Assembly: GCF_021044825.1 (NCBI RefSeq) | Contig: NZ_JAJNOC010000013.1 | Location: 1-64,000 of the forward strand | Length of the DNA stretch: 64,000 bases | Direction: 5' to 3' | Origin: Massilia phyllostachyos | GTDB taxonomy: Bacteria > Pseudomonadota > Gammaproteobacteria > Burkholderiales > Burkholderiaceae_D | Shown here: piece by piece, positions 20,178 through 31,430 of the stretch | Layout of the letters: every line of letters begins with the position of its first letter | How positions within the stretch are numbered: position 1 is the stretch's first letter | The notes under the pieces: generated by a model | Database searches by the model: none | What the model was told of the DNA's origin: nothing | The model's input: only the letters and a program-made list of their open reading frames with translations | Translations under genes and position numbers: made by a program

Positions 20178-20949
20178 GGCTGGCCGACCCGAGGAATTCG
20201 CGCATCGCGCGGATATCGCCGGCGGCTGCCGGCGAGCGGCTTTCTTCTTCCGTCAGGGCGGCCTTGGCCTCTTCCAGCGTCAGGCCCGAGCGGTACAGCA
20301 GCTTGTAGGCGGCGCGGATGCCGTCGATCTGCTCGCGGGAGAAGCCGCGGCGCTTCAGGCCCTCGATGTTGACGCCGCGCTGGCCGGCCGGGTTACCGGA
20401 CACCAGCACGAACGGCGGCACGTCCTGGGTCAGGCTGGTGTACATGCCGATGAAGGCATGGGCGCCGATCTTGCAGAACTGGTGCACCCCGCAGTAGCCC
20501 GACAGGATGGCGTGGTCGCCCACGTGCACGTGGCCGGCCAGCTGGGCATTGTTCGAGAAGATCGTGTGGCTGCCGACCTGGCAGTCGTGCGCCAGGTGGA
20601 CGTAGGCCGAGATCCAGTTGTCGTCGCCCAGGCGGGTGATGCCTTCGTCCTGGGCGGTGCCCAGGTTCATGGTGACGAATTCGCGGATGGTGTTGCCGTC
20701 GCCGATCTCGAGTCGGGTCGGTTCGCCCTTCCACTTCTTGTCCTGCGGCGCGCCGCCGATCGAGCAGAACTGGAAGAAGCGGTTGTCCTTGCCGATCGTC
20801 GTATGGCCTTCGATGACCACGTGCGGGCCGACCACGGTGCCGGCGCCGATGCGCACGTCCGGGCCGATGACCGAGTACGGTCCCACCGCGACCGAGCCGT
20901 CCAGCTCCGCCCTGGGGTCGACGATCGCGCTGGGATGGATCTTGCTCAT
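20161..20949 (-). CDS. lpxA: UDP-N-acetylglucosamine acyltransferase
   Basis: LpxA carries out the first lipid A step, adding a 3-hydroxyacyl chain from ACP to UDP-GlcNAc. The 262-residue product is a left-handed parallel beta helix of hexapeptide repeats, with a C-terminal helical domain starting near KRRGFSREQID. The catalytic His lies in the YVHLAHDCQVG segment. I chose ATG 20949 (MSKIHPSAIV) over the in-frame GTG at 20958; AGG lies 8 bases upstream. It is two bases from the fabZ stop. Confidence 0.96.
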   Translation of the reverse strand: MSKIHPSAIVDPRAELDGSVAVGPYSVIGPDVRIGAGTVVGPHVVIEGHTTIGKDNRFFQFCSIGGAPQDKKWKGEPTRLEIGDGNTIREFVTMNLGTAQDEGITRLGDDNWISAYVHLAHDCQVGSHTIFSNNAQLAGHVHVGDHAILSGYCGVHQFCKIGAHAFIGMYTSLTQDVPPFVLVSGNPAGQRGVNIEGLKRRGFSREQIDGIRAAYKLLYRSGLTLEEAKAALTEEESRSPAAAGDIRAMREFLGSASRGIVR

Positions 20950-20950
20950 T

Positions 20951-21433
20951 TCAGGCACCTGCTGCTTCGTTGGCGCGGATGGTGCACATCAGCTCACCCT
21001 CGACCGCGACCTTGCCGTCCACCGTGGCGACGGCCTTGTACTTCCAGATGCCGCGCGAGACGCGCAGGATCTCGATGTCCATCTTGAGCTGGTCGCCCGG
21101 CTCGACCGGACGCTTGAAGCGCGCATTGTCGATGCCCACGAAGTAGACGACCGAGTTCTCGTCCGGCTTCACGTTCATGGTCATGAACGACAGGATGGCC
21201 GCGGTCTGCGCCATCGCTTCGATCATCAGCACGCCCGGCATCACCGGCTTGTGCGGGAAGTGGCCGTTGAAGAATTCTTCGTTGACGGTGACGTTCTTGA
21301 TGGCGGTGATGCGCTTGCCCAGCTCGACGTCCAGCACGCGGTCGACCAGCAGCAGCGGATAGCGGTGCGGCAGGTATTCCTTGATCCCGTTGATGTCGAG
21401 GGTCGTCTTGGTGGTGGTCTGTTCGGTAGTCAT
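20951..21433 (-). CDS. fabZ: 3-hydroxyacyl-ACP dehydratase
   Basis: FabZ dehydrates 3-hydroxyacyl-ACP in fatty acid synthesis and competes with LpxA/LpxD for the same substrate. The 160-residue hot-dog fold has [12 protein letters not shown] (22-33) and the catalytic [19 protein letters not shown]. It has a longer than usual Thr-rich N-terminus ([13 protein letters not shown]). The ATG overlaps the lpxD stop (ATGA). Confidence 0.96.
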   Translation of the reverse strand: MTTEQTTTKTTLDINGIKEYLPHRYPLLLVDRVLDVELGKRITAIKNVTVNEEFFNGHFPHKPVMPGVLMIEAMAQTAAILSFMTMNVKPDENSVVYFVGIDNARFKRPVEPGDQLKMDIEILRVSRGIWKYKAVATVDGKVAVEGELMCTIRANEAAGA

Positions 21434-22509
21434 TGTTGTTCTGTGAGAGTTTTGATGGTCTTTTCCAGCGCGCGGATCTTCTCGCGCATCGAGCCGAGGT
21501 TGCGCACGATGGCGGCGCTGCGTTCCCACTCGGCGTTCTTGGCCAGCGGGTAGAAGCCGGTGTACTGGCCCGGCTCGAGCACCGAGCGCGACACCATGCT
21601 GCCGGACGATATGTGGACGTTGTCGGCGATTTCCAGGTGGCCCAGCACCATGGCGGCGCCGCCAAAGGTGCAGCCCTTGCCGATCTTGGCGCTGCCGGCC
21701 ACGCCGACGCAGCCCGCCATCGCGGTGTTGGCGCCGATATGGCAGTTGTGGCCGATCTGGATCTGGTTGTCGAGCTTGACGCCGTCCTCGATCACGGTGT
21801 CGGCCAGCGCGCCGCGGTCGATGCAGGTGTTGGCGCCGATGTCGACGTCGTCGCCGATCACCACCGCCCCGGTCTGCGGAATCTTGATGTACTTGCCGCC
21901 TTCGACCGCGAAGCCGAAGCCGTCGGTGCCGATCACGGCGCCGGAATGGATGATGCCGCGCGCGCCGATGCTGCAGCCGGCGTGGAAGGTCACGTTGGCG
22001 AACAGGTGGGTGTGGGCGCCGATGCGCGCTTCCTTGCCGACGTAGCAGCCGGCGTCGATCACCGCGTGCGCGCCGATCACGGCGCCGGCTTCGATGGTGA
22101 CGTTCGGGCCGACGTGGGCGGTCGGGTCGACCAGGGCGCCGGCATCGACCACCGCGCTCGGGTGGATGCCCGGCCGCGCCGGGGTTTCCGTCAGCGACAC
22201 GAAGTACTGCGCGGTGCGCGCGAAGTAGGCGTAGGGGTTGGTGGTGACGATGCGCGCGCCTTCGAAGGTCGCGGATACCGTCGGGTCGTCCAGCGGCGAC
22301 AGGATCAGGGCCGCGGCCTGGCTTTGCGCGGCCAGCGCGCGCAGCTTGCTGTTGCTGAGGAAGCTGATGTCGGTGCTGCCGGCGCTGTCGAGCGGCGCGA
22401 TCGCCGCGACGACCAGCTCGGGGTCGCCCACCAGCTGTCCGCCGAAGCGCTCGACCAGGTCGGCCAGGCGGACGCCGGGCGGGGTATGTCGGGTGTCAGT
22501 CAATGTCAT
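21430..22509 (-). CDS. lpxD: UDP-3-O-acylglucosamine N-acyltransferase
   Basis: LpxD adds the second acyl chain in lipid A synthesis. The 359-residue product has an N-terminal uridine-binding domain (1-110), then a hexapeptide-repeat beta helix (about 110-320, e.g. GVGLD-type turns [12 protein letters not shown] and [14 protein letters not shown] with the catalytic His). A C-terminal helix follows. It lies 70 bases downstream of skp, in standard order. Confidence 0.95.
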   Translation of the reverse strand: MTLTDTRHTPPGVRLADLVERFGGQLVGDPELVVAAIAPLDSAGSTDISFLSNSKLRALAAQSQAAALILSPLDDPTVSATFEGARIVTTNPYAYFARTAQYFVSLTETPARPGIHPSAVVDAGALVDPTAHVGPNVTIEAGAVIGAHAVIDAGCYVGKEARIGAHTHLFANVTFHAGCSIGARGIIHSGAVIGTDGFGFAVEGGKYIKIPQTGAVVIGDDVDIGANTCIDRGALADTVIEDGVKLDNQIQIGHNCHIGANTAMAGCVGVAGSAKIGKGCTFGGAAMVLGHLEIADNVHISSGSMVSRSVLEPGQYTGFYPLAKNAEWERSAAIVRNLGSMREKIRALEKTIKTLTEQQ

Positions 22510-22579
22510 GCATCCAGGTGGCTGGAAGCCGCCGGGGCAGTCCGGGATCGCGCGCCCCCTGGGGACGCGGCGGCGCCGG

Positions 22580-23110
22580 CTACTTGTCCAGCAGCTTCAG
22601 GATCTTGTCGGTGATGTCGATGCGCGGGCTGAACCACGCGGCTTCGGCCAGCACGGCGTCGAGCTTTTCCTGCTCGGCGACCTGCTCGATCATCTTGTAG
22701 GCGCGGGTCGCGATGGCGGCGCGCTCTTCGTTCTTGCGCTGCATGAGGTCCTCCTGGAACTCGCGCTGCATGCGCTGGACGTCCTTGTCCATGTTCAGCA
22801 GCTCGCGCGCGCGGCGGGTGCGCTCGACGTCGGTCAGGCCGGCCGCCTCGCTGTCGAACTTCTCCGACATCTGCTTGAGCTTCGTGACGGTCTCCTCGAC
22901 CACCTTCTGGCGTTTCGAGAACTCGGCCTGGATGCGGGCGTCCGCGGTCTTGGCCATCTTCGATTCCGTCATCAGGCGCTCGGTGGCGACGAAGCCGATG
23001 CGGCTCGGCCCGGCCTGGCCCTGGGCCAGGGCATGGCCGAGCGGCGCCATGCACACCGCAGCCAGCAGCAGGGTCCGGGGCCAAGAGGCGATCAGCTTAT
23101 TCAAGGTCAT
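22580..23110 (-). CDS. skp: Periplasmic chaperone Skp/OmpH
   Basis: Skp is a trimeric jellyfish-shaped chaperone that carries unfolded outer-membrane proteins to the BAM complex. The 176-residue product has a signal peptide (to about residue 28, GHALAQG). The OmpH domain is rich in charged heptads ([20 protein letters not shown]), forming the coiled-coil tentacles. It follows bamA by 12 bases, so chaperone and acceptor are made together. Confidence 0.93.
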   Translation of the reverse strand: MTLNKLIASWPRTLLLAAVCMAPLGHALAQGQAGPSRIGFVATERLMTESKMAKTADARIQAEFSKRQKVVEETVTKLKQMSEKFDSEAAGLTDVERTRRARELLNMDKDVQRMQREFQEDLMQRKNEERAAIATRAYKMIEQVAEQEKLDAVLAEAAWFSPRIDITDKILKLLDK

Positions 23111-23122
23111 TCTCCGAAAGGG

Positions 23123-25456
23123 TCAGAAGCCGGTACCCATCTGGAACTGGAAGCGTTCGGTCTGGTCGCCCGGCTTGGCGTTCAGGGGCTTAGCATAACT
23201 CAACTTCAGCGGGCCGACCGGGGAAATCCACTGCAGGCCGACACCGGCCGAATAGCGCATCCGGTCGAGCAGGATCTTCTCCTTTTCCTGGTAGACCTGG
23301 CCGCCGTCCACAAAAGTGAACCAGCGCAGGCTGCGGTCCTTGCCGCCGCCCGGGAACGGGAACTGCAGCTCGGCGTTGCCGATGATGCGCTTGGCGCCGC
23401 CGATCGCGTAGCCGTAGTTCTGGTCCACCACGCCCAGGGTCGAGCTCTCGAAGCCGCGCACCGAACCGATGCCGCCGGCGTAGAAGTTCTTGAAGACCGG
23501 GTAGGCGTTGCCGCCGAAGCCCTTGCCGTAGTCGAACTCGCCGCGCAGGGCCAGCGTCATCCACGAGGTCAGCGGACGGTACCACTGCTGCTCGTACACC
23601 GCACGCGCGTACTTGACGTCGCCGATGAAGTCGACTTCGAGGTTGGCGCGCTGGAAGCGGCCGCGGGTCGGTGTCACCGCGCTGTCGCGGGTGTCGCGGC
23701 CCCAGGCCACGGTCACCGGGATCGCGGAGGTCGAGGCGCGGCCGATGCCGCTGGCCGGGCCGCCGTTATCGCGCACGAACTGCAGGTAGCTGAACGGGCT
23801 GTTGATGTCGGTCTCGATCTCGGTGCGTTCCACGCCGGCGCCGAAGAACACGGTATCGCTTTCCGAGAACGGCACGCCGAAGGTCAGGTTGCCGCCGGTC
23901 TGGCGCGTCGAGTAGGTGCCGTAGCCGTACAGCGGACGCGAATTGCGGTGGTAGACCTGGAACGAGCGCGAGACGCCGTCGTCGGTGAAGTACGGGTTGG
24001 TCTGCGACAGCGCGATCGTGCGGTTGTACTTGCTGGTGTTGACCTCGACGCCGATGGTCTGGCCGCTGCCGGCGAAGTTGGCCTGCGAGATCGACGCGGT
24101 GAAGGTGAACTTCTCGGCCTGCGAGAAGGCGCCGCCGATCATGAAGTTGCCGGTCGGGCGCTCTTCCACGATCATGTTGACGTCCACCTGGTCGGAGGTG
24201 CCCGGCGACTCCGGGGTCTCGATCTTGACGTCCTTGAAGTAGCCGAGGCGGTCGACGCGGTCGCGCGAGAGCTTGACGCGGTTGGCGTCGTACCACGAGC
24301 TCTCGAACTGGCGGAATTCGCGGCGGATGACTTCGTCGCGGGTGACGGTATTGCCCGAGATGTTCATGTGGCGCACGTAGGCGCGCTTGCCCGGGTCGAC
24401 GAAGAAGGTGAAAGCGACTTCGCGCTTCTCGCGGTTGATTTCCGGGTTGGCCGTCACGTTGGCGAAGGCATAGCCGAAGGTGCCCAGGCGGTCCGAGATC
24501 AGCTTGTTGGTGGCTTCCTGCAGGTCGCCCGAATAGGTCTTGCCCGGTTTCAGCAGGATCAGCTGCTTGAGTTCTTCCTCGCGGCCGAAGGTCTCGCCTT
24601 CCAGCTTCACGCTCGAGACGGTGTACTTCTCGCCTTCGAATATGTTGACGGTGAGGTAGATGTCCTTCTTGTCGGGGGTGATCGAGACCTGGGTCGATTC
24701 GACGTTGGCTTCGAGGTAGCCGTTGGCGAGATAGAAGGACTTGATCGCTTCCAGGTCGCCGGTCAGCTTCTGCTTGGAGTACTGGTCGGCCTTCGAGTAC
24801 CAGGTGAACCAGCCCGAGGTCGACAGCTCCTGCTGCTCGCGCAGCTGCTTGTCGCTGAAGGCCTTGTTGCCCACGAAGGTGATCTGGCGGATCTTGGCGA
24901 TCTCGCCTTCGTCGACGTTGAACATGATCGTCACGCGGTTGCGCTCGATCGGGGTGACGGTGGTCGTGATCTTCACGCCGTACAGGCCGTGCGACAGGTA
25001 CTGGCGCTTGAGTTCCTGCTCGGCGCGGTCGACCGCCGCCTTGTCGAAGATCTTGGTCACGCCGACGCCGATTTCGCCGAGCGCCTTGACCAGGTTGTCC
25101 TTCTCGAATTCCTTGGTGCCGGTGAAGTCGACCGAGGAGATCGCCGGGCGTTCCTCGACCAGCACCACCAGCACGCCGTTTTCCTCTTCCAGGCGGATGT
25201 CCTTGAAGAAGCCGGTCGCGAACAGGGCCTTGATGGCGGCGGTCGCCTTGTCGTCGTCGAAGGTCTCGCCCACGCGCACCGGCAGGTAGCTGAACACGGT
25301 GCCCGCTTCCGTACGCTGGATGCCTTCGACCCGGATATCCTTGACCACGAACGGGTTGACGGCGAGTGCGTTACCGGCGCACAGGGCCAGTACGGCTGCG
25401 CCGATGGAGCTGCGACGGATGAACGGCAGGGCAAAGCGATTCGGTTGTGAATTCAT
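23123..25456 (-). CDS. bamA: Outer-membrane protein assembly factor BamA
   Basis: BamA is the core of the machine that folds and inserts outer-membrane proteins. The 777-residue product has a signal peptide (to about 32). Five POTRA domains follow to about residue 430, each with a typical VKDIRVEGIQRTEAGTVF-type repeat. The 16-strand barrel contains the VRGFE motif in GIGSVRGFESSTLG and ends in FQFQMGTGF with the terminal Phe signal. Length is typical. Confidence 0.97.
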   Translation of the reverse strand: MNSQPNRFALPFIRRSSIGAAVLALCAGNALAVNPFVVKDIRVEGIQRTEAGTVFSYLPVRVGETFDDDKATAAIKALFATGFFKDIRLEEENGVLVVLVEERPAISSVDFTGTKEFEKDNLVKALGEIGVGVTKIFDKAAVDRAEQELKRQYLSHGLYGVKITTTVTPIERNRVTIMFNVDEGEIAKIRQITFVGNKAFSDKQLREQQELSTSGWFTWYSKADQYSKQKLTGDLEAIKSFYLANGYLEANVESTQVSITPDKKDIYLTVNIFEGEKYTVSSVKLEGETFGREEELKQLILLKPGKTYSGDLQEATNKLISDRLGTFGYAFANVTANPEINREKREVAFTFFVDPGKRAYVRHMNISGNTVTRDEVIRREFRQFESSWYDANRVKLSRDRVDRLGYFKDVKIETPESPGTSDQVDVNMIVEERPTGNFMIGGAFSQAEKFTFTASISQANFAGSGQTIGVEVNTSKYNRTIALSQTNPYFTDDGVSRSFQVYHRNSRPLYGYGTYSTRQTGGNLTFGVPFSESDTVFFGAGVERTEIETDINSPFSYLQFVRDNGGPASGIGRASTSAIPVTVAWGRDTRDSAVTPTRGRFQRANLEVDFIGDVKYARAVYEQQWYRPLTSWMTLALRGEFDYGKGFGGNAYPVFKNFYAGGIGSVRGFESSTLGVVDQNYGYAIGGAKRIIGNAELQFPFPGGGKDRSLRWFTFVDGGQVYQEKEKILLDRMRYSAGVGLQWISPVGPLKLSYAKPLNAKPGDQTERFQFQMGTGF

Positions 25457-25531
25457 TGGCTGTATTTCAGGTCAGTCATTGGACAACATACATATTGTTT
25501 TACCGGTGCACGGTCCCTGATCAGGCAACCG

Positions 25532-26869
25532 CTAGAGCAACCGCACCAGGTCATTGAAGACGGCGAGCGCCATCAGCATGAACAGCAGGCCGACCCCGAA
25601 GCGCTGTGCGAACTCTCCAACACGTGCAGGCAGGGGGCGCCCGGTCAAAACTTCCAGCGAATAATACAGTAAATGGCCACCATCCAGAACCGGAATTGGT
25701 AACAAATTCATTACGCCTAAGCTAATACTAATAAATGCGATGAACTGCAAATAGGTGGCCAGACCAACCCGCGCGCTTTGTCCGGCATAATCGGCAATGG
25801 TGATCGGACCGGTGACATTCTTCCAAGATGCTTCCCCGGTAACCATTTTCCCGATCATCTTCAGCGTCATCACACTGGTTTCCCAGGTCCGCTCCACGCC
25901 CTTGGCGAGCGCCTCGAACGGCCCGGACGACACCGTCACCATCTCGACCGGCTGCGCCAGCATGACCTTGGCCACGCCGCGCCCGTTGGCGTCACGCTCG
26001 GGTTCGACCACGATCGGCAGCAACCGTTCACCACGCTGGACTTCGAGCTGCACCGGGCGTCCGGCGGAAGCGCGCATGGTCTCGGTGAAGGTCAAGCCGT
26101 CGTCGACGATCTTGCCGTCGGCGCGCAGCACCGTATCACCCGCCAGCAGGCCGGCGCGCTCCCCTGCCCCGCCCGGCAAGACCTGTTCGATGCGGGCCGG
26201 TTTGCGCCACAGGTCGAGGCCGAGCGCCTTCATCACGTCGCCGTCGACGTCGAGTTGTGCGACCGCACTGGCGGGGATCACGGCGTCATAGGTGCCGCCA
26301 TGCTGGCCGCGCAGCGACAGGCGGGCTTCAGTCTTGTCGACCGCCGCGTGCAGGACCTGCCAGCGCAGCTCGGACCAGGACTGGACCGGGTTGCCATTGA
26401 CGGCGACGACTGTATCGCCGCCCTGCACGCCGGCCTGCTGGGCGCTTGAGCCGGCCGGCACCGCGCGCAGGCGCGCCGAAGGCTCGTCGACGCCGTGCAT
26501 GAACAGCACCGCCATCAGGCCGATCGCGACCAGGAAGTTGGCCAGCGGGCCGGCAGCCACGATGGCGATGCGGCGCCACACGCTCTGGCGCGTGAACTCC
26601 CGGTCGAATTCGGATTCGTCCTTCGGCGCGGTTTCCGGGTCGCGGCTATCGAGCATCTTGACGTAGCCGCCCAGCGGCAGCGCGGACACCGCCCACTCGG
26701 TCTGGTCCCTGCCGAAACGGCGCGACCACACCACGCGGCCCATGCCGACCGAGAAACGCAGCACCTTCACGCCGCAAGCGCGCGCCACCAGATAGTGGCC
26801 CAGTTCATGCAGGATGATCAGGGGTCCGAGCGCCAGCAGAAAGGCGACGATGGTGTACAGCAGGCTCAT
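25532..26869 (-). CDS. rseP: Site-2 protease RseP
   Basis: RseP is an inner-membrane zinc metalloprotease that cleaves anti-sigma factor RseA and signal-peptide remnants, triggering the envelope stress response. The 445-residue product has the HELGH motif at residues 21-25 in the first membrane segment, two PDZ domains in the periplasmic region, and the second metal-ligand motif PIPVLDGGHLLYY near the C-terminus. The ATG at 26869 gives this canonical N-terminus; it lies 4 bases from the dxr stop. Confidence 0.95.
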   Translation of the reverse strand: MSLLYTIVAFLLALGPLIILHELGHYLVARACGVKVLRFSVGMGRVVWSRRFGRDQTEWAVSALPLGGYVKMLDSRDPETAPKDESEFDREFTRQSVWRRIAIVAAGPLANFLVAIGLMAVLFMHGVDEPSARLRAVPAGSSAQQAGVQGGDTVVAVNGNPVQSWSELRWQVLHAAVDKTEARLSLRGQHGGTYDAVIPASAVAQLDVDGDVMKALGLDLWRKPARIEQVLPGGAGERAGLLAGDTVLRADGKIVDDGLTFTETMRASAGRPVQLEVQRGERLLPIVVEPERDANGRGVAKVMLAQPVEMVTVSSGPFEALAKGVERTWETSVMTLKMIGKMVTGEASWKNVTGPITIADYAGQSARVGLATYLQFIAFISISLGVMNLLPIPVLDGGHLLYYSLEVLTGRPLPARVGEFAQRFGVGLLFMLMALAVFNDLVRLL

Positions 26870-26873
26870 GGTC

Positions 26874-28049
26874 TCAGCCTCGCAGGGCGGCGATGGCGCT
26901 GCGGGCGGCTTCGCGCGCGCGGGCATCCTGCGCCAGCACCGCCTCGATGGTCGGCGCCGGGCCGTGTGCGACATCATCCATCACGGTGGCGATCACGCGG
27001 TCGATGTCGCGGAAACCGATCTCGCGGTCCAGGAAGGACTGGACCGCGACTTCATTGGCCGCGTTCAGCAGGGCCGGCGCGGTGCCGCCCGCGCGCAGGG
27101 CGTCGAAGGCCAGCGCCAGGCAGGGGAAGCGGGCAAAATCCGGCTTGTGGAACTGCAGTGCGGCCATCTCGGTGAGGTCGAGCTGGGCCACGCCCGAGGC
27201 GATCCGCTCCGGATAGGCCAGCGCGTGGGCGATCGGGGTGCGCATGTCGGGGTTGCCCAGCTGCGCCAGCACCGAGCCGTCCACATAGGAGACCATCGAG
27301 TGGATCACGCTCTGCGGGTGGATCACCACCTCGATCCGGTCCGCGGGCGCGCCGAACAGCCAGTGGGCCTCGATCACTTCCAGGCCCTTGTTCATCATGG
27401 TGGCGGAATCGACCGAGATCTTGCGGCCCATGACCCAGTTCGGGTGCTTGCAGGCTTCGTCGGGGGTCACCTGCTCCAGGGACTCGACGGCGCGGCTCAG
27501 GAAGGGGCCGCCCGAGGCGGTGAGCAGGATCTTCGCCACGCCGGCCGCATCCGGGTCGCGCGCATACGAGCCAGGCAGCGACTGGAAGATCGCATTGTGC
27601 TCGCTGTCGATCGGCAGCAGGGTCGCCTTGTGCTCGCGCACCGCGTCCATGAACAGCTGGCCGGACATGACCAGCGCTTCCTTGTTGGCCAGCAGGACCT
27701 TCTTGCCGGCGCGCGCCGCGGCCAGGGTCGGGGCGAGACCCGCCGCGCCGACGATGGCGGCCATCACGGTGTCGGTGTCGGCGTGGGACGCCACATCGCA
27801 CAGGGCCTGCTCGCCGTATTCCACCGCGATGCCGAGGTCCGCGACCAATGCGGCCAGGCGGCGCGCCGCTTCCGCCGTGCCGACCACCGCGCGCTGCGGG
27901 CGATGACGGCGGCAGGCTTCGGCCAGTTCCTCGACGCGGCCGTGGGCCGTCAGCGCGTAGACGCTGTACTGGTCGGGATGGCGGGCGAGCACGTCGAGGG
28001 TCGAGGCGCCGATCGAGCCGGTGGCGCCCAGGATGGTGATGCGCTGCAT
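26874..28049 (-). CDS. dxr: 1-deoxy-D-xylulose 5-phosphate reductoisomerase
   Basis: Dxr converts DXP to MEP with NADPH, the committed step of the non-mevalonate isoprenoid pathway. The 391-residue product has the NADPH motif GATGSIG (8-14) and the metal/substrate motifs [12 protein letters not shown] and [16 protein letters not shown] (here [17 protein letters not shown]). Placement with uppS ties isoprenoid supply to undecaprenyl carrier synthesis. Confidence 0.97.
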   Translation of the reverse strand: MQRITILGATGSIGASTLDVLARHPDQYSVYALTAHGRVEELAEACRRHRPQRAVVGTAEAARRLAALVADLGIAVEYGEQALCDVASHADTDTVMAAIVGAAGLAPTLAAARAGKKVLLANKEALVMSGQLFMDAVREHKATLLPIDSEHNAIFQSLPGSYARDPDAAGVAKILLTASGGPFLSRAVESLEQVTPDEACKHPNWVMGRKISVDSATMMNKGLEVIEAHWLFGAPADRIEVVIHPQSVIHSMVSYVDGSVLAQLGNPDMRTPIAHALAYPERIASGVAQLDLTEMAALQFHKPDFARFPCLALAFDALRAGGTAPALLNAANEVAVQSFLDREIGFRDIDRVIATVMDDVAHGPAPTIEAVLAQDARAREAARSAIAALRG

Positions 28050-28071
28050 TGTGGTGTTCCTTAGAGTGTTG

Positions 28072-28902
28072 CTACAGCCAGGCGCCGATCAGGGCTGCCA
28101 AGGGCAGGACCGGGACGAGTGCGTCGACGCGGTCCAGCACGCCGCCGTGGCCGGGCAGCAGGTTGCTGCTGTCCTTGAAGCCGGCGCGGCGCTTGAGCTG
28201 GGATTCGAACAGGTCGCCGACCACGCTGGCCGCGACGATGAGGATGAGCACGGCGTACAGGGCGCCCCAGCCGAGGCTGGCCTGCACGCGCACCGGGAAG
28301 GTGTTGGCCAGCGCATCGCCCCATTCGACGATGGCGAGCGTGGCCAGCAGCAGGACGGCGACGCCGCCGCCGATCGCGCCTTCCCAGGATTTACCTGGCG
28401 AGATCGAGGGCGCCAGCTTACGCTTCCCAAAAGTCTTGCCGCAGAAGTAGGCGAAGATGTCGGCGGCCCAGACGATGGCCATCACCGACAGCAGGTAGAG
28501 CGGCGAATACGAGAACAGGGTGACGATGGCGGCGAAGCAGCCGACCACGGCGATCGCGTAGACCAGGCTGAGGAAGGTGTTGCCGTTCGTGCCCAGCGCC
28601 GGCAGGCCGAGCTTCAGGGACGGCGCGAAGCGCAGCGCCCACAGCAGCACGCTGATGGCGAACCAGAAGGTCGGGTTGCCGCCGGGCTGGATGAAGAAAG
28701 CATAGGCGAAGGCGGCGGTCCAGAACACCGCGATCAGCGCCGCGCGCTTGCTGTCCGGGTTGAACAGGCGGAAGCACTCCCAGATCGCGGCGCCGAAGAA
28801 CACGGACACCACCACCGCGAACGCCATGGTGTTATTGAGATACAGGACCGGCAGCAGCACTGCCAGCAGGACGAGCGCGGTAATGATCCGGATCTTCAGC
28901 AT
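28072..28902 (-). CDS. cdsA: Phosphatidate cytidylyltransferase
   Basis: CdsA makes CDP-diacylglycerol from phosphatidate and CTP, the branch point of phospholipid synthesis. The 276-residue product has about seven membrane helices and the family signature [18 protein letters not shown] followed by LDRVD, holding the metal-binding acidic residues. It sits between uppS and dxr as usual. Confidence 0.95.
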   Translation of the reverse strand: MLKIRIITALVLLAVLLPVLYLNNTMAFAVVVSVFFGAAIWECFRLFNPDSKRAALIAVFWTAAFAYAFFIQPGGNPTFWFAISVLLWALRFAPSLKLGLPALGTNGNTFLSLVYAIAVVGCFAAIVTLFSYSPLYLLSVMAIVWAADIFAYFCGKTFGKRKLAPSISPGKSWEGAIGGGVAVLLLATLAIVEWGDALANTFPVRVQASLGWGALYAVLILIVAASVVGDLFESQLKRRAGFKDSSNLLPGHGGVLDRVDALVPVLPLAALIGAWL

Positions 28903-28940
28903 TGTCGGTCGTTGTTCTGTTGTCTATGTTGACGATGTCG

Positions 28941-29693
<753 letters not shown>

Positions 29694-29810
29694 CGTTGCT
29701 TCCAGCAGGACTGACGCCGCACCCGTCGAGGGCGGCCGCGGCAGCCGTTCTTAAAGGGATCGGACCGGCCGCGGCAATGCCGGGGCCGGTCCGCTTGGAC
29801 ATTGCCCGTC

Positions 29811-30371
29811 TTAGACGGTCATGATGTCCTTTTCTTTGTCGGCCAGCAGCTTGTCGATTTCGGCGACGAACTTGTCGGTCAGTTTCTGGATCTCGTCGTT
29901 CGAGCGGCGCTCTTCGTCTTCCGACGCGGTCTTGTCCTTGACCATTTTCTTGGCCGCTTCATTGGCGTCGCGGCGGATGTTGCGCACGGCGATCTTGGCG
30001 TCTTCGCCTTCCGACTTGGTCAGCTTGACCATTTCCTTGCGGCGCTCTTCGGTCAGCGGCGGGGTCGGCACGCGGATGGTGTCGCCCTGCGACGACGGGT
30101 TCAGGCCCAGGTCGGAGTCGCGGATCGCTTTCTCGATGGTGTTCGCCATCTTCTTCTCGAACGGCGCCACGCCGATGGTGCGGGCGTCGATCAGGGTCAG
30201 GTTGGCGACCTGCGACAGCGGGACCGGCGAACCGTAGTACTCGACCATCACGGAGTCGAGGATGCCGGCGTGGGCGCGGCCGGTGCGGACCTTCGCCAGG
30301 TTGGCCTTCAGGGTGTCGATCGACTTGGTCATGCGATCCTGGGCGTTCTTTTTCACATCAGCTAAGGACAT
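29811..30371 (-). CDS. frr: Ribosome recycling factor
   Basis: RRF, with EF-G, splits the post-termination ribosome. The 186-residue product has the usual [21 protein letters not shown] and the C-terminal three-helix bundle motif. I chose ATG 30371 (MSLADVKKN), preceded by AGGAG with good spacing, over an upstream in-frame ATG nine codons earlier. Confidence 0.97.
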   Translation of the reverse strand: MSLADVKKNAQDRMTKSIDTLKANLAKVRTGRAHAGILDSVMVEYYGSPVPLSQVANLTLIDARTIGVAPFEKKMANTIEKAIRDSDLGLNPSSQGDTIRVPTPPLTEERRKEMVKLTKSEGEDAKIAVRNIRRDANEAAKKMVKDKTASEDEERRSNDEIQKLTDKFVAEIDKLLADKEKDIMTV

Positions 30372-30427
30372 GCTGCTCTCCTGTTTTTCTTGGTTCAAAT
30401 ATATTCAACAAACTGCGATTCTACGGC

Positions 30428-31144
30428 TTAGACGTGCACCAGTGTACCTTCGTCCTCGCCCATGATGACCGCTTTCATGGCGCCCGGCTTGACGATCGAG
30501 AACACCTTGATCGGCAGCTTCTGGTCGCGGCACAGGGCAAACGCGGTGGCGTCCATCACCTGCAGGTTCTTGCTGATCGCTTCGTCGAAGGTGATCGAAT
30601 TGTAGCGGGTCGCGTTCGGATCCTTGTTCGGGTCGGCGGAGTAGACGCCGTCGACCTTGGTGGCCTTGAGGACGATCTCGGCCGAGATCTCGGCGCCGCG
30701 CAGGGCGGCCGCGGTGTCGGTGGTGAAGAAGGGGTTGCCGGTGCCGGCGGCGAACACGACGACCTTGCCCTCTTCCAGGTACTGCAGGGCTTTCGGACGC
30801 ACGTAAGGCTCGACCACCTGCTCGATGGCGATCGCCGACATCACGCGCGCGGTGATGCCCACGTGGCGCATGGCGTCGGCCAGGGCCAGGGCGTTCATGA
30901 CGGTGGCGAGCATGCCCATGTAGTCCGCGGTGGCGCGGTCCATGCCCTGGGCGCCCGGGGCCACGCCGCGGAAGATGTTGCCGCCGCCGATCACGACCGC
31001 CACCTGCACCCCCAGCTTCGCCACTTCCGCCACGTCGGCCACCATGCGCTCGATGGTCGCGCGGTTGATGCCGAAGTTATCGTCACCCATCAGCGCTTCG
31101 CCAGACAGTTTGAGGAGGACTCGTTGGTAGGCTGGTTTTGTCAT
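30428..31144 (-). CDS. pyrH: Uridylate kinase
   Basis: PyrH phosphorylates UMP to UDP and is allosterically controlled by GTP and UTP. The 238-residue amino-acid-kinase fold has [20 protein letters not shown] and the aspartate-rich [15 protein letters not shown]. It is the third gene of rpsB-tsf-pyrH-frr. A 286-base gap with a terminator and repeats separates it from tsf, so it probably also has its own promoter. Confidence 0.97.
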   Translation of the reverse strand: MTKPAYQRVLLKLSGEALMGDDNFGINRATIERMVADVAEVAKLGVQVAVVIGGGNIFRGVAPGAQGMDRATADYMGMLATVMNALALADAMRHVGITARVMSAIAIEQVVEPYVRPKALQYLEEGKVVVFAAGTGNPFFTTDTAAALRGAEISAEIVLKATKVDGVYSADPNKDPNATRYNSITFDEAISKNLQVMDATAFALCRDQKLPIKVFSIVKPGAMKAVIMGEDEGTLVHV

Positions 31145-31249
31145 GATGAAGCGGCTCCTATGTTGTGTTTCGAATTCGGGTCTGACCGGGCGCTGTTGGC
31201 GCGGGTCTCATCTGCCGGGGGCGGATGGAAGCGTGGGTGGCTTGTTTAT

Positions 31250-31284
31250 CAACTTGGGTACCGGCCTTCGCCGGTACGACGGTT
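31250..31284 (-). repeat. CGTCGT-CCGG palindrome, copy A (tsf-pyrH gap)
   Basis: The core TACCGGCCTTCGCCGGTA (31259-31276) is flanked by CAACTTGGG and ACGAC, the reverse orientation of copy B about 55 bases away. It belongs to the same dispersed family as 46314-46399 and 58118-58234. Confidence 0.8.
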
Positions 31285-31330
31285 GTTGCGGCTGGAGGTC
31301 AACGTCAGGCTGCGACGGCCCGCTCCCTCC

Positions 31331-31365
31331 GCACGTCGTCCCGGCGCAGGCCGGGACCCAGGTTT
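31331..31365 (+). repeat. CGTCGT-CCGG palindrome, copy B (tsf-pyrH gap)
   Basis: It reads CACGTCGTCCCGGCGCAGGC and continues to CCGGGACCCAGGTTT, in forward orientation. Together with copy A it forms an inverted pair. Confidence 0.8.
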
Positions 31366-31402
31366 GCATGCGCTACCACGAACGCACGCAGCACCACCCT
31401 AC

Positions 31403-31423
31403 AAAAACGGGCCTTACGGCCCG
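31403..31423 (-). terminator. tsf intrinsic terminator
   Basis: The hairpin CGGGCC-TTAC-GGCCCG (31408-31423) is followed on the minus strand by five T. It starts 8 bases past the tsf stop. A lone CACCACCCTAC arm of the GTAGGGTGG repeat family lies beside it (31392-31402). Confidence 0.85.
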
Positions 31424-31430
31424 CTTTCAA

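Noticed and set aside
22238-25450. Plus-strand open frame of 1070 codons opposite lpxD, skp and bamA
   Set aside because: Mirror of three essential genes; no recognisable domain, start signal or family feature.
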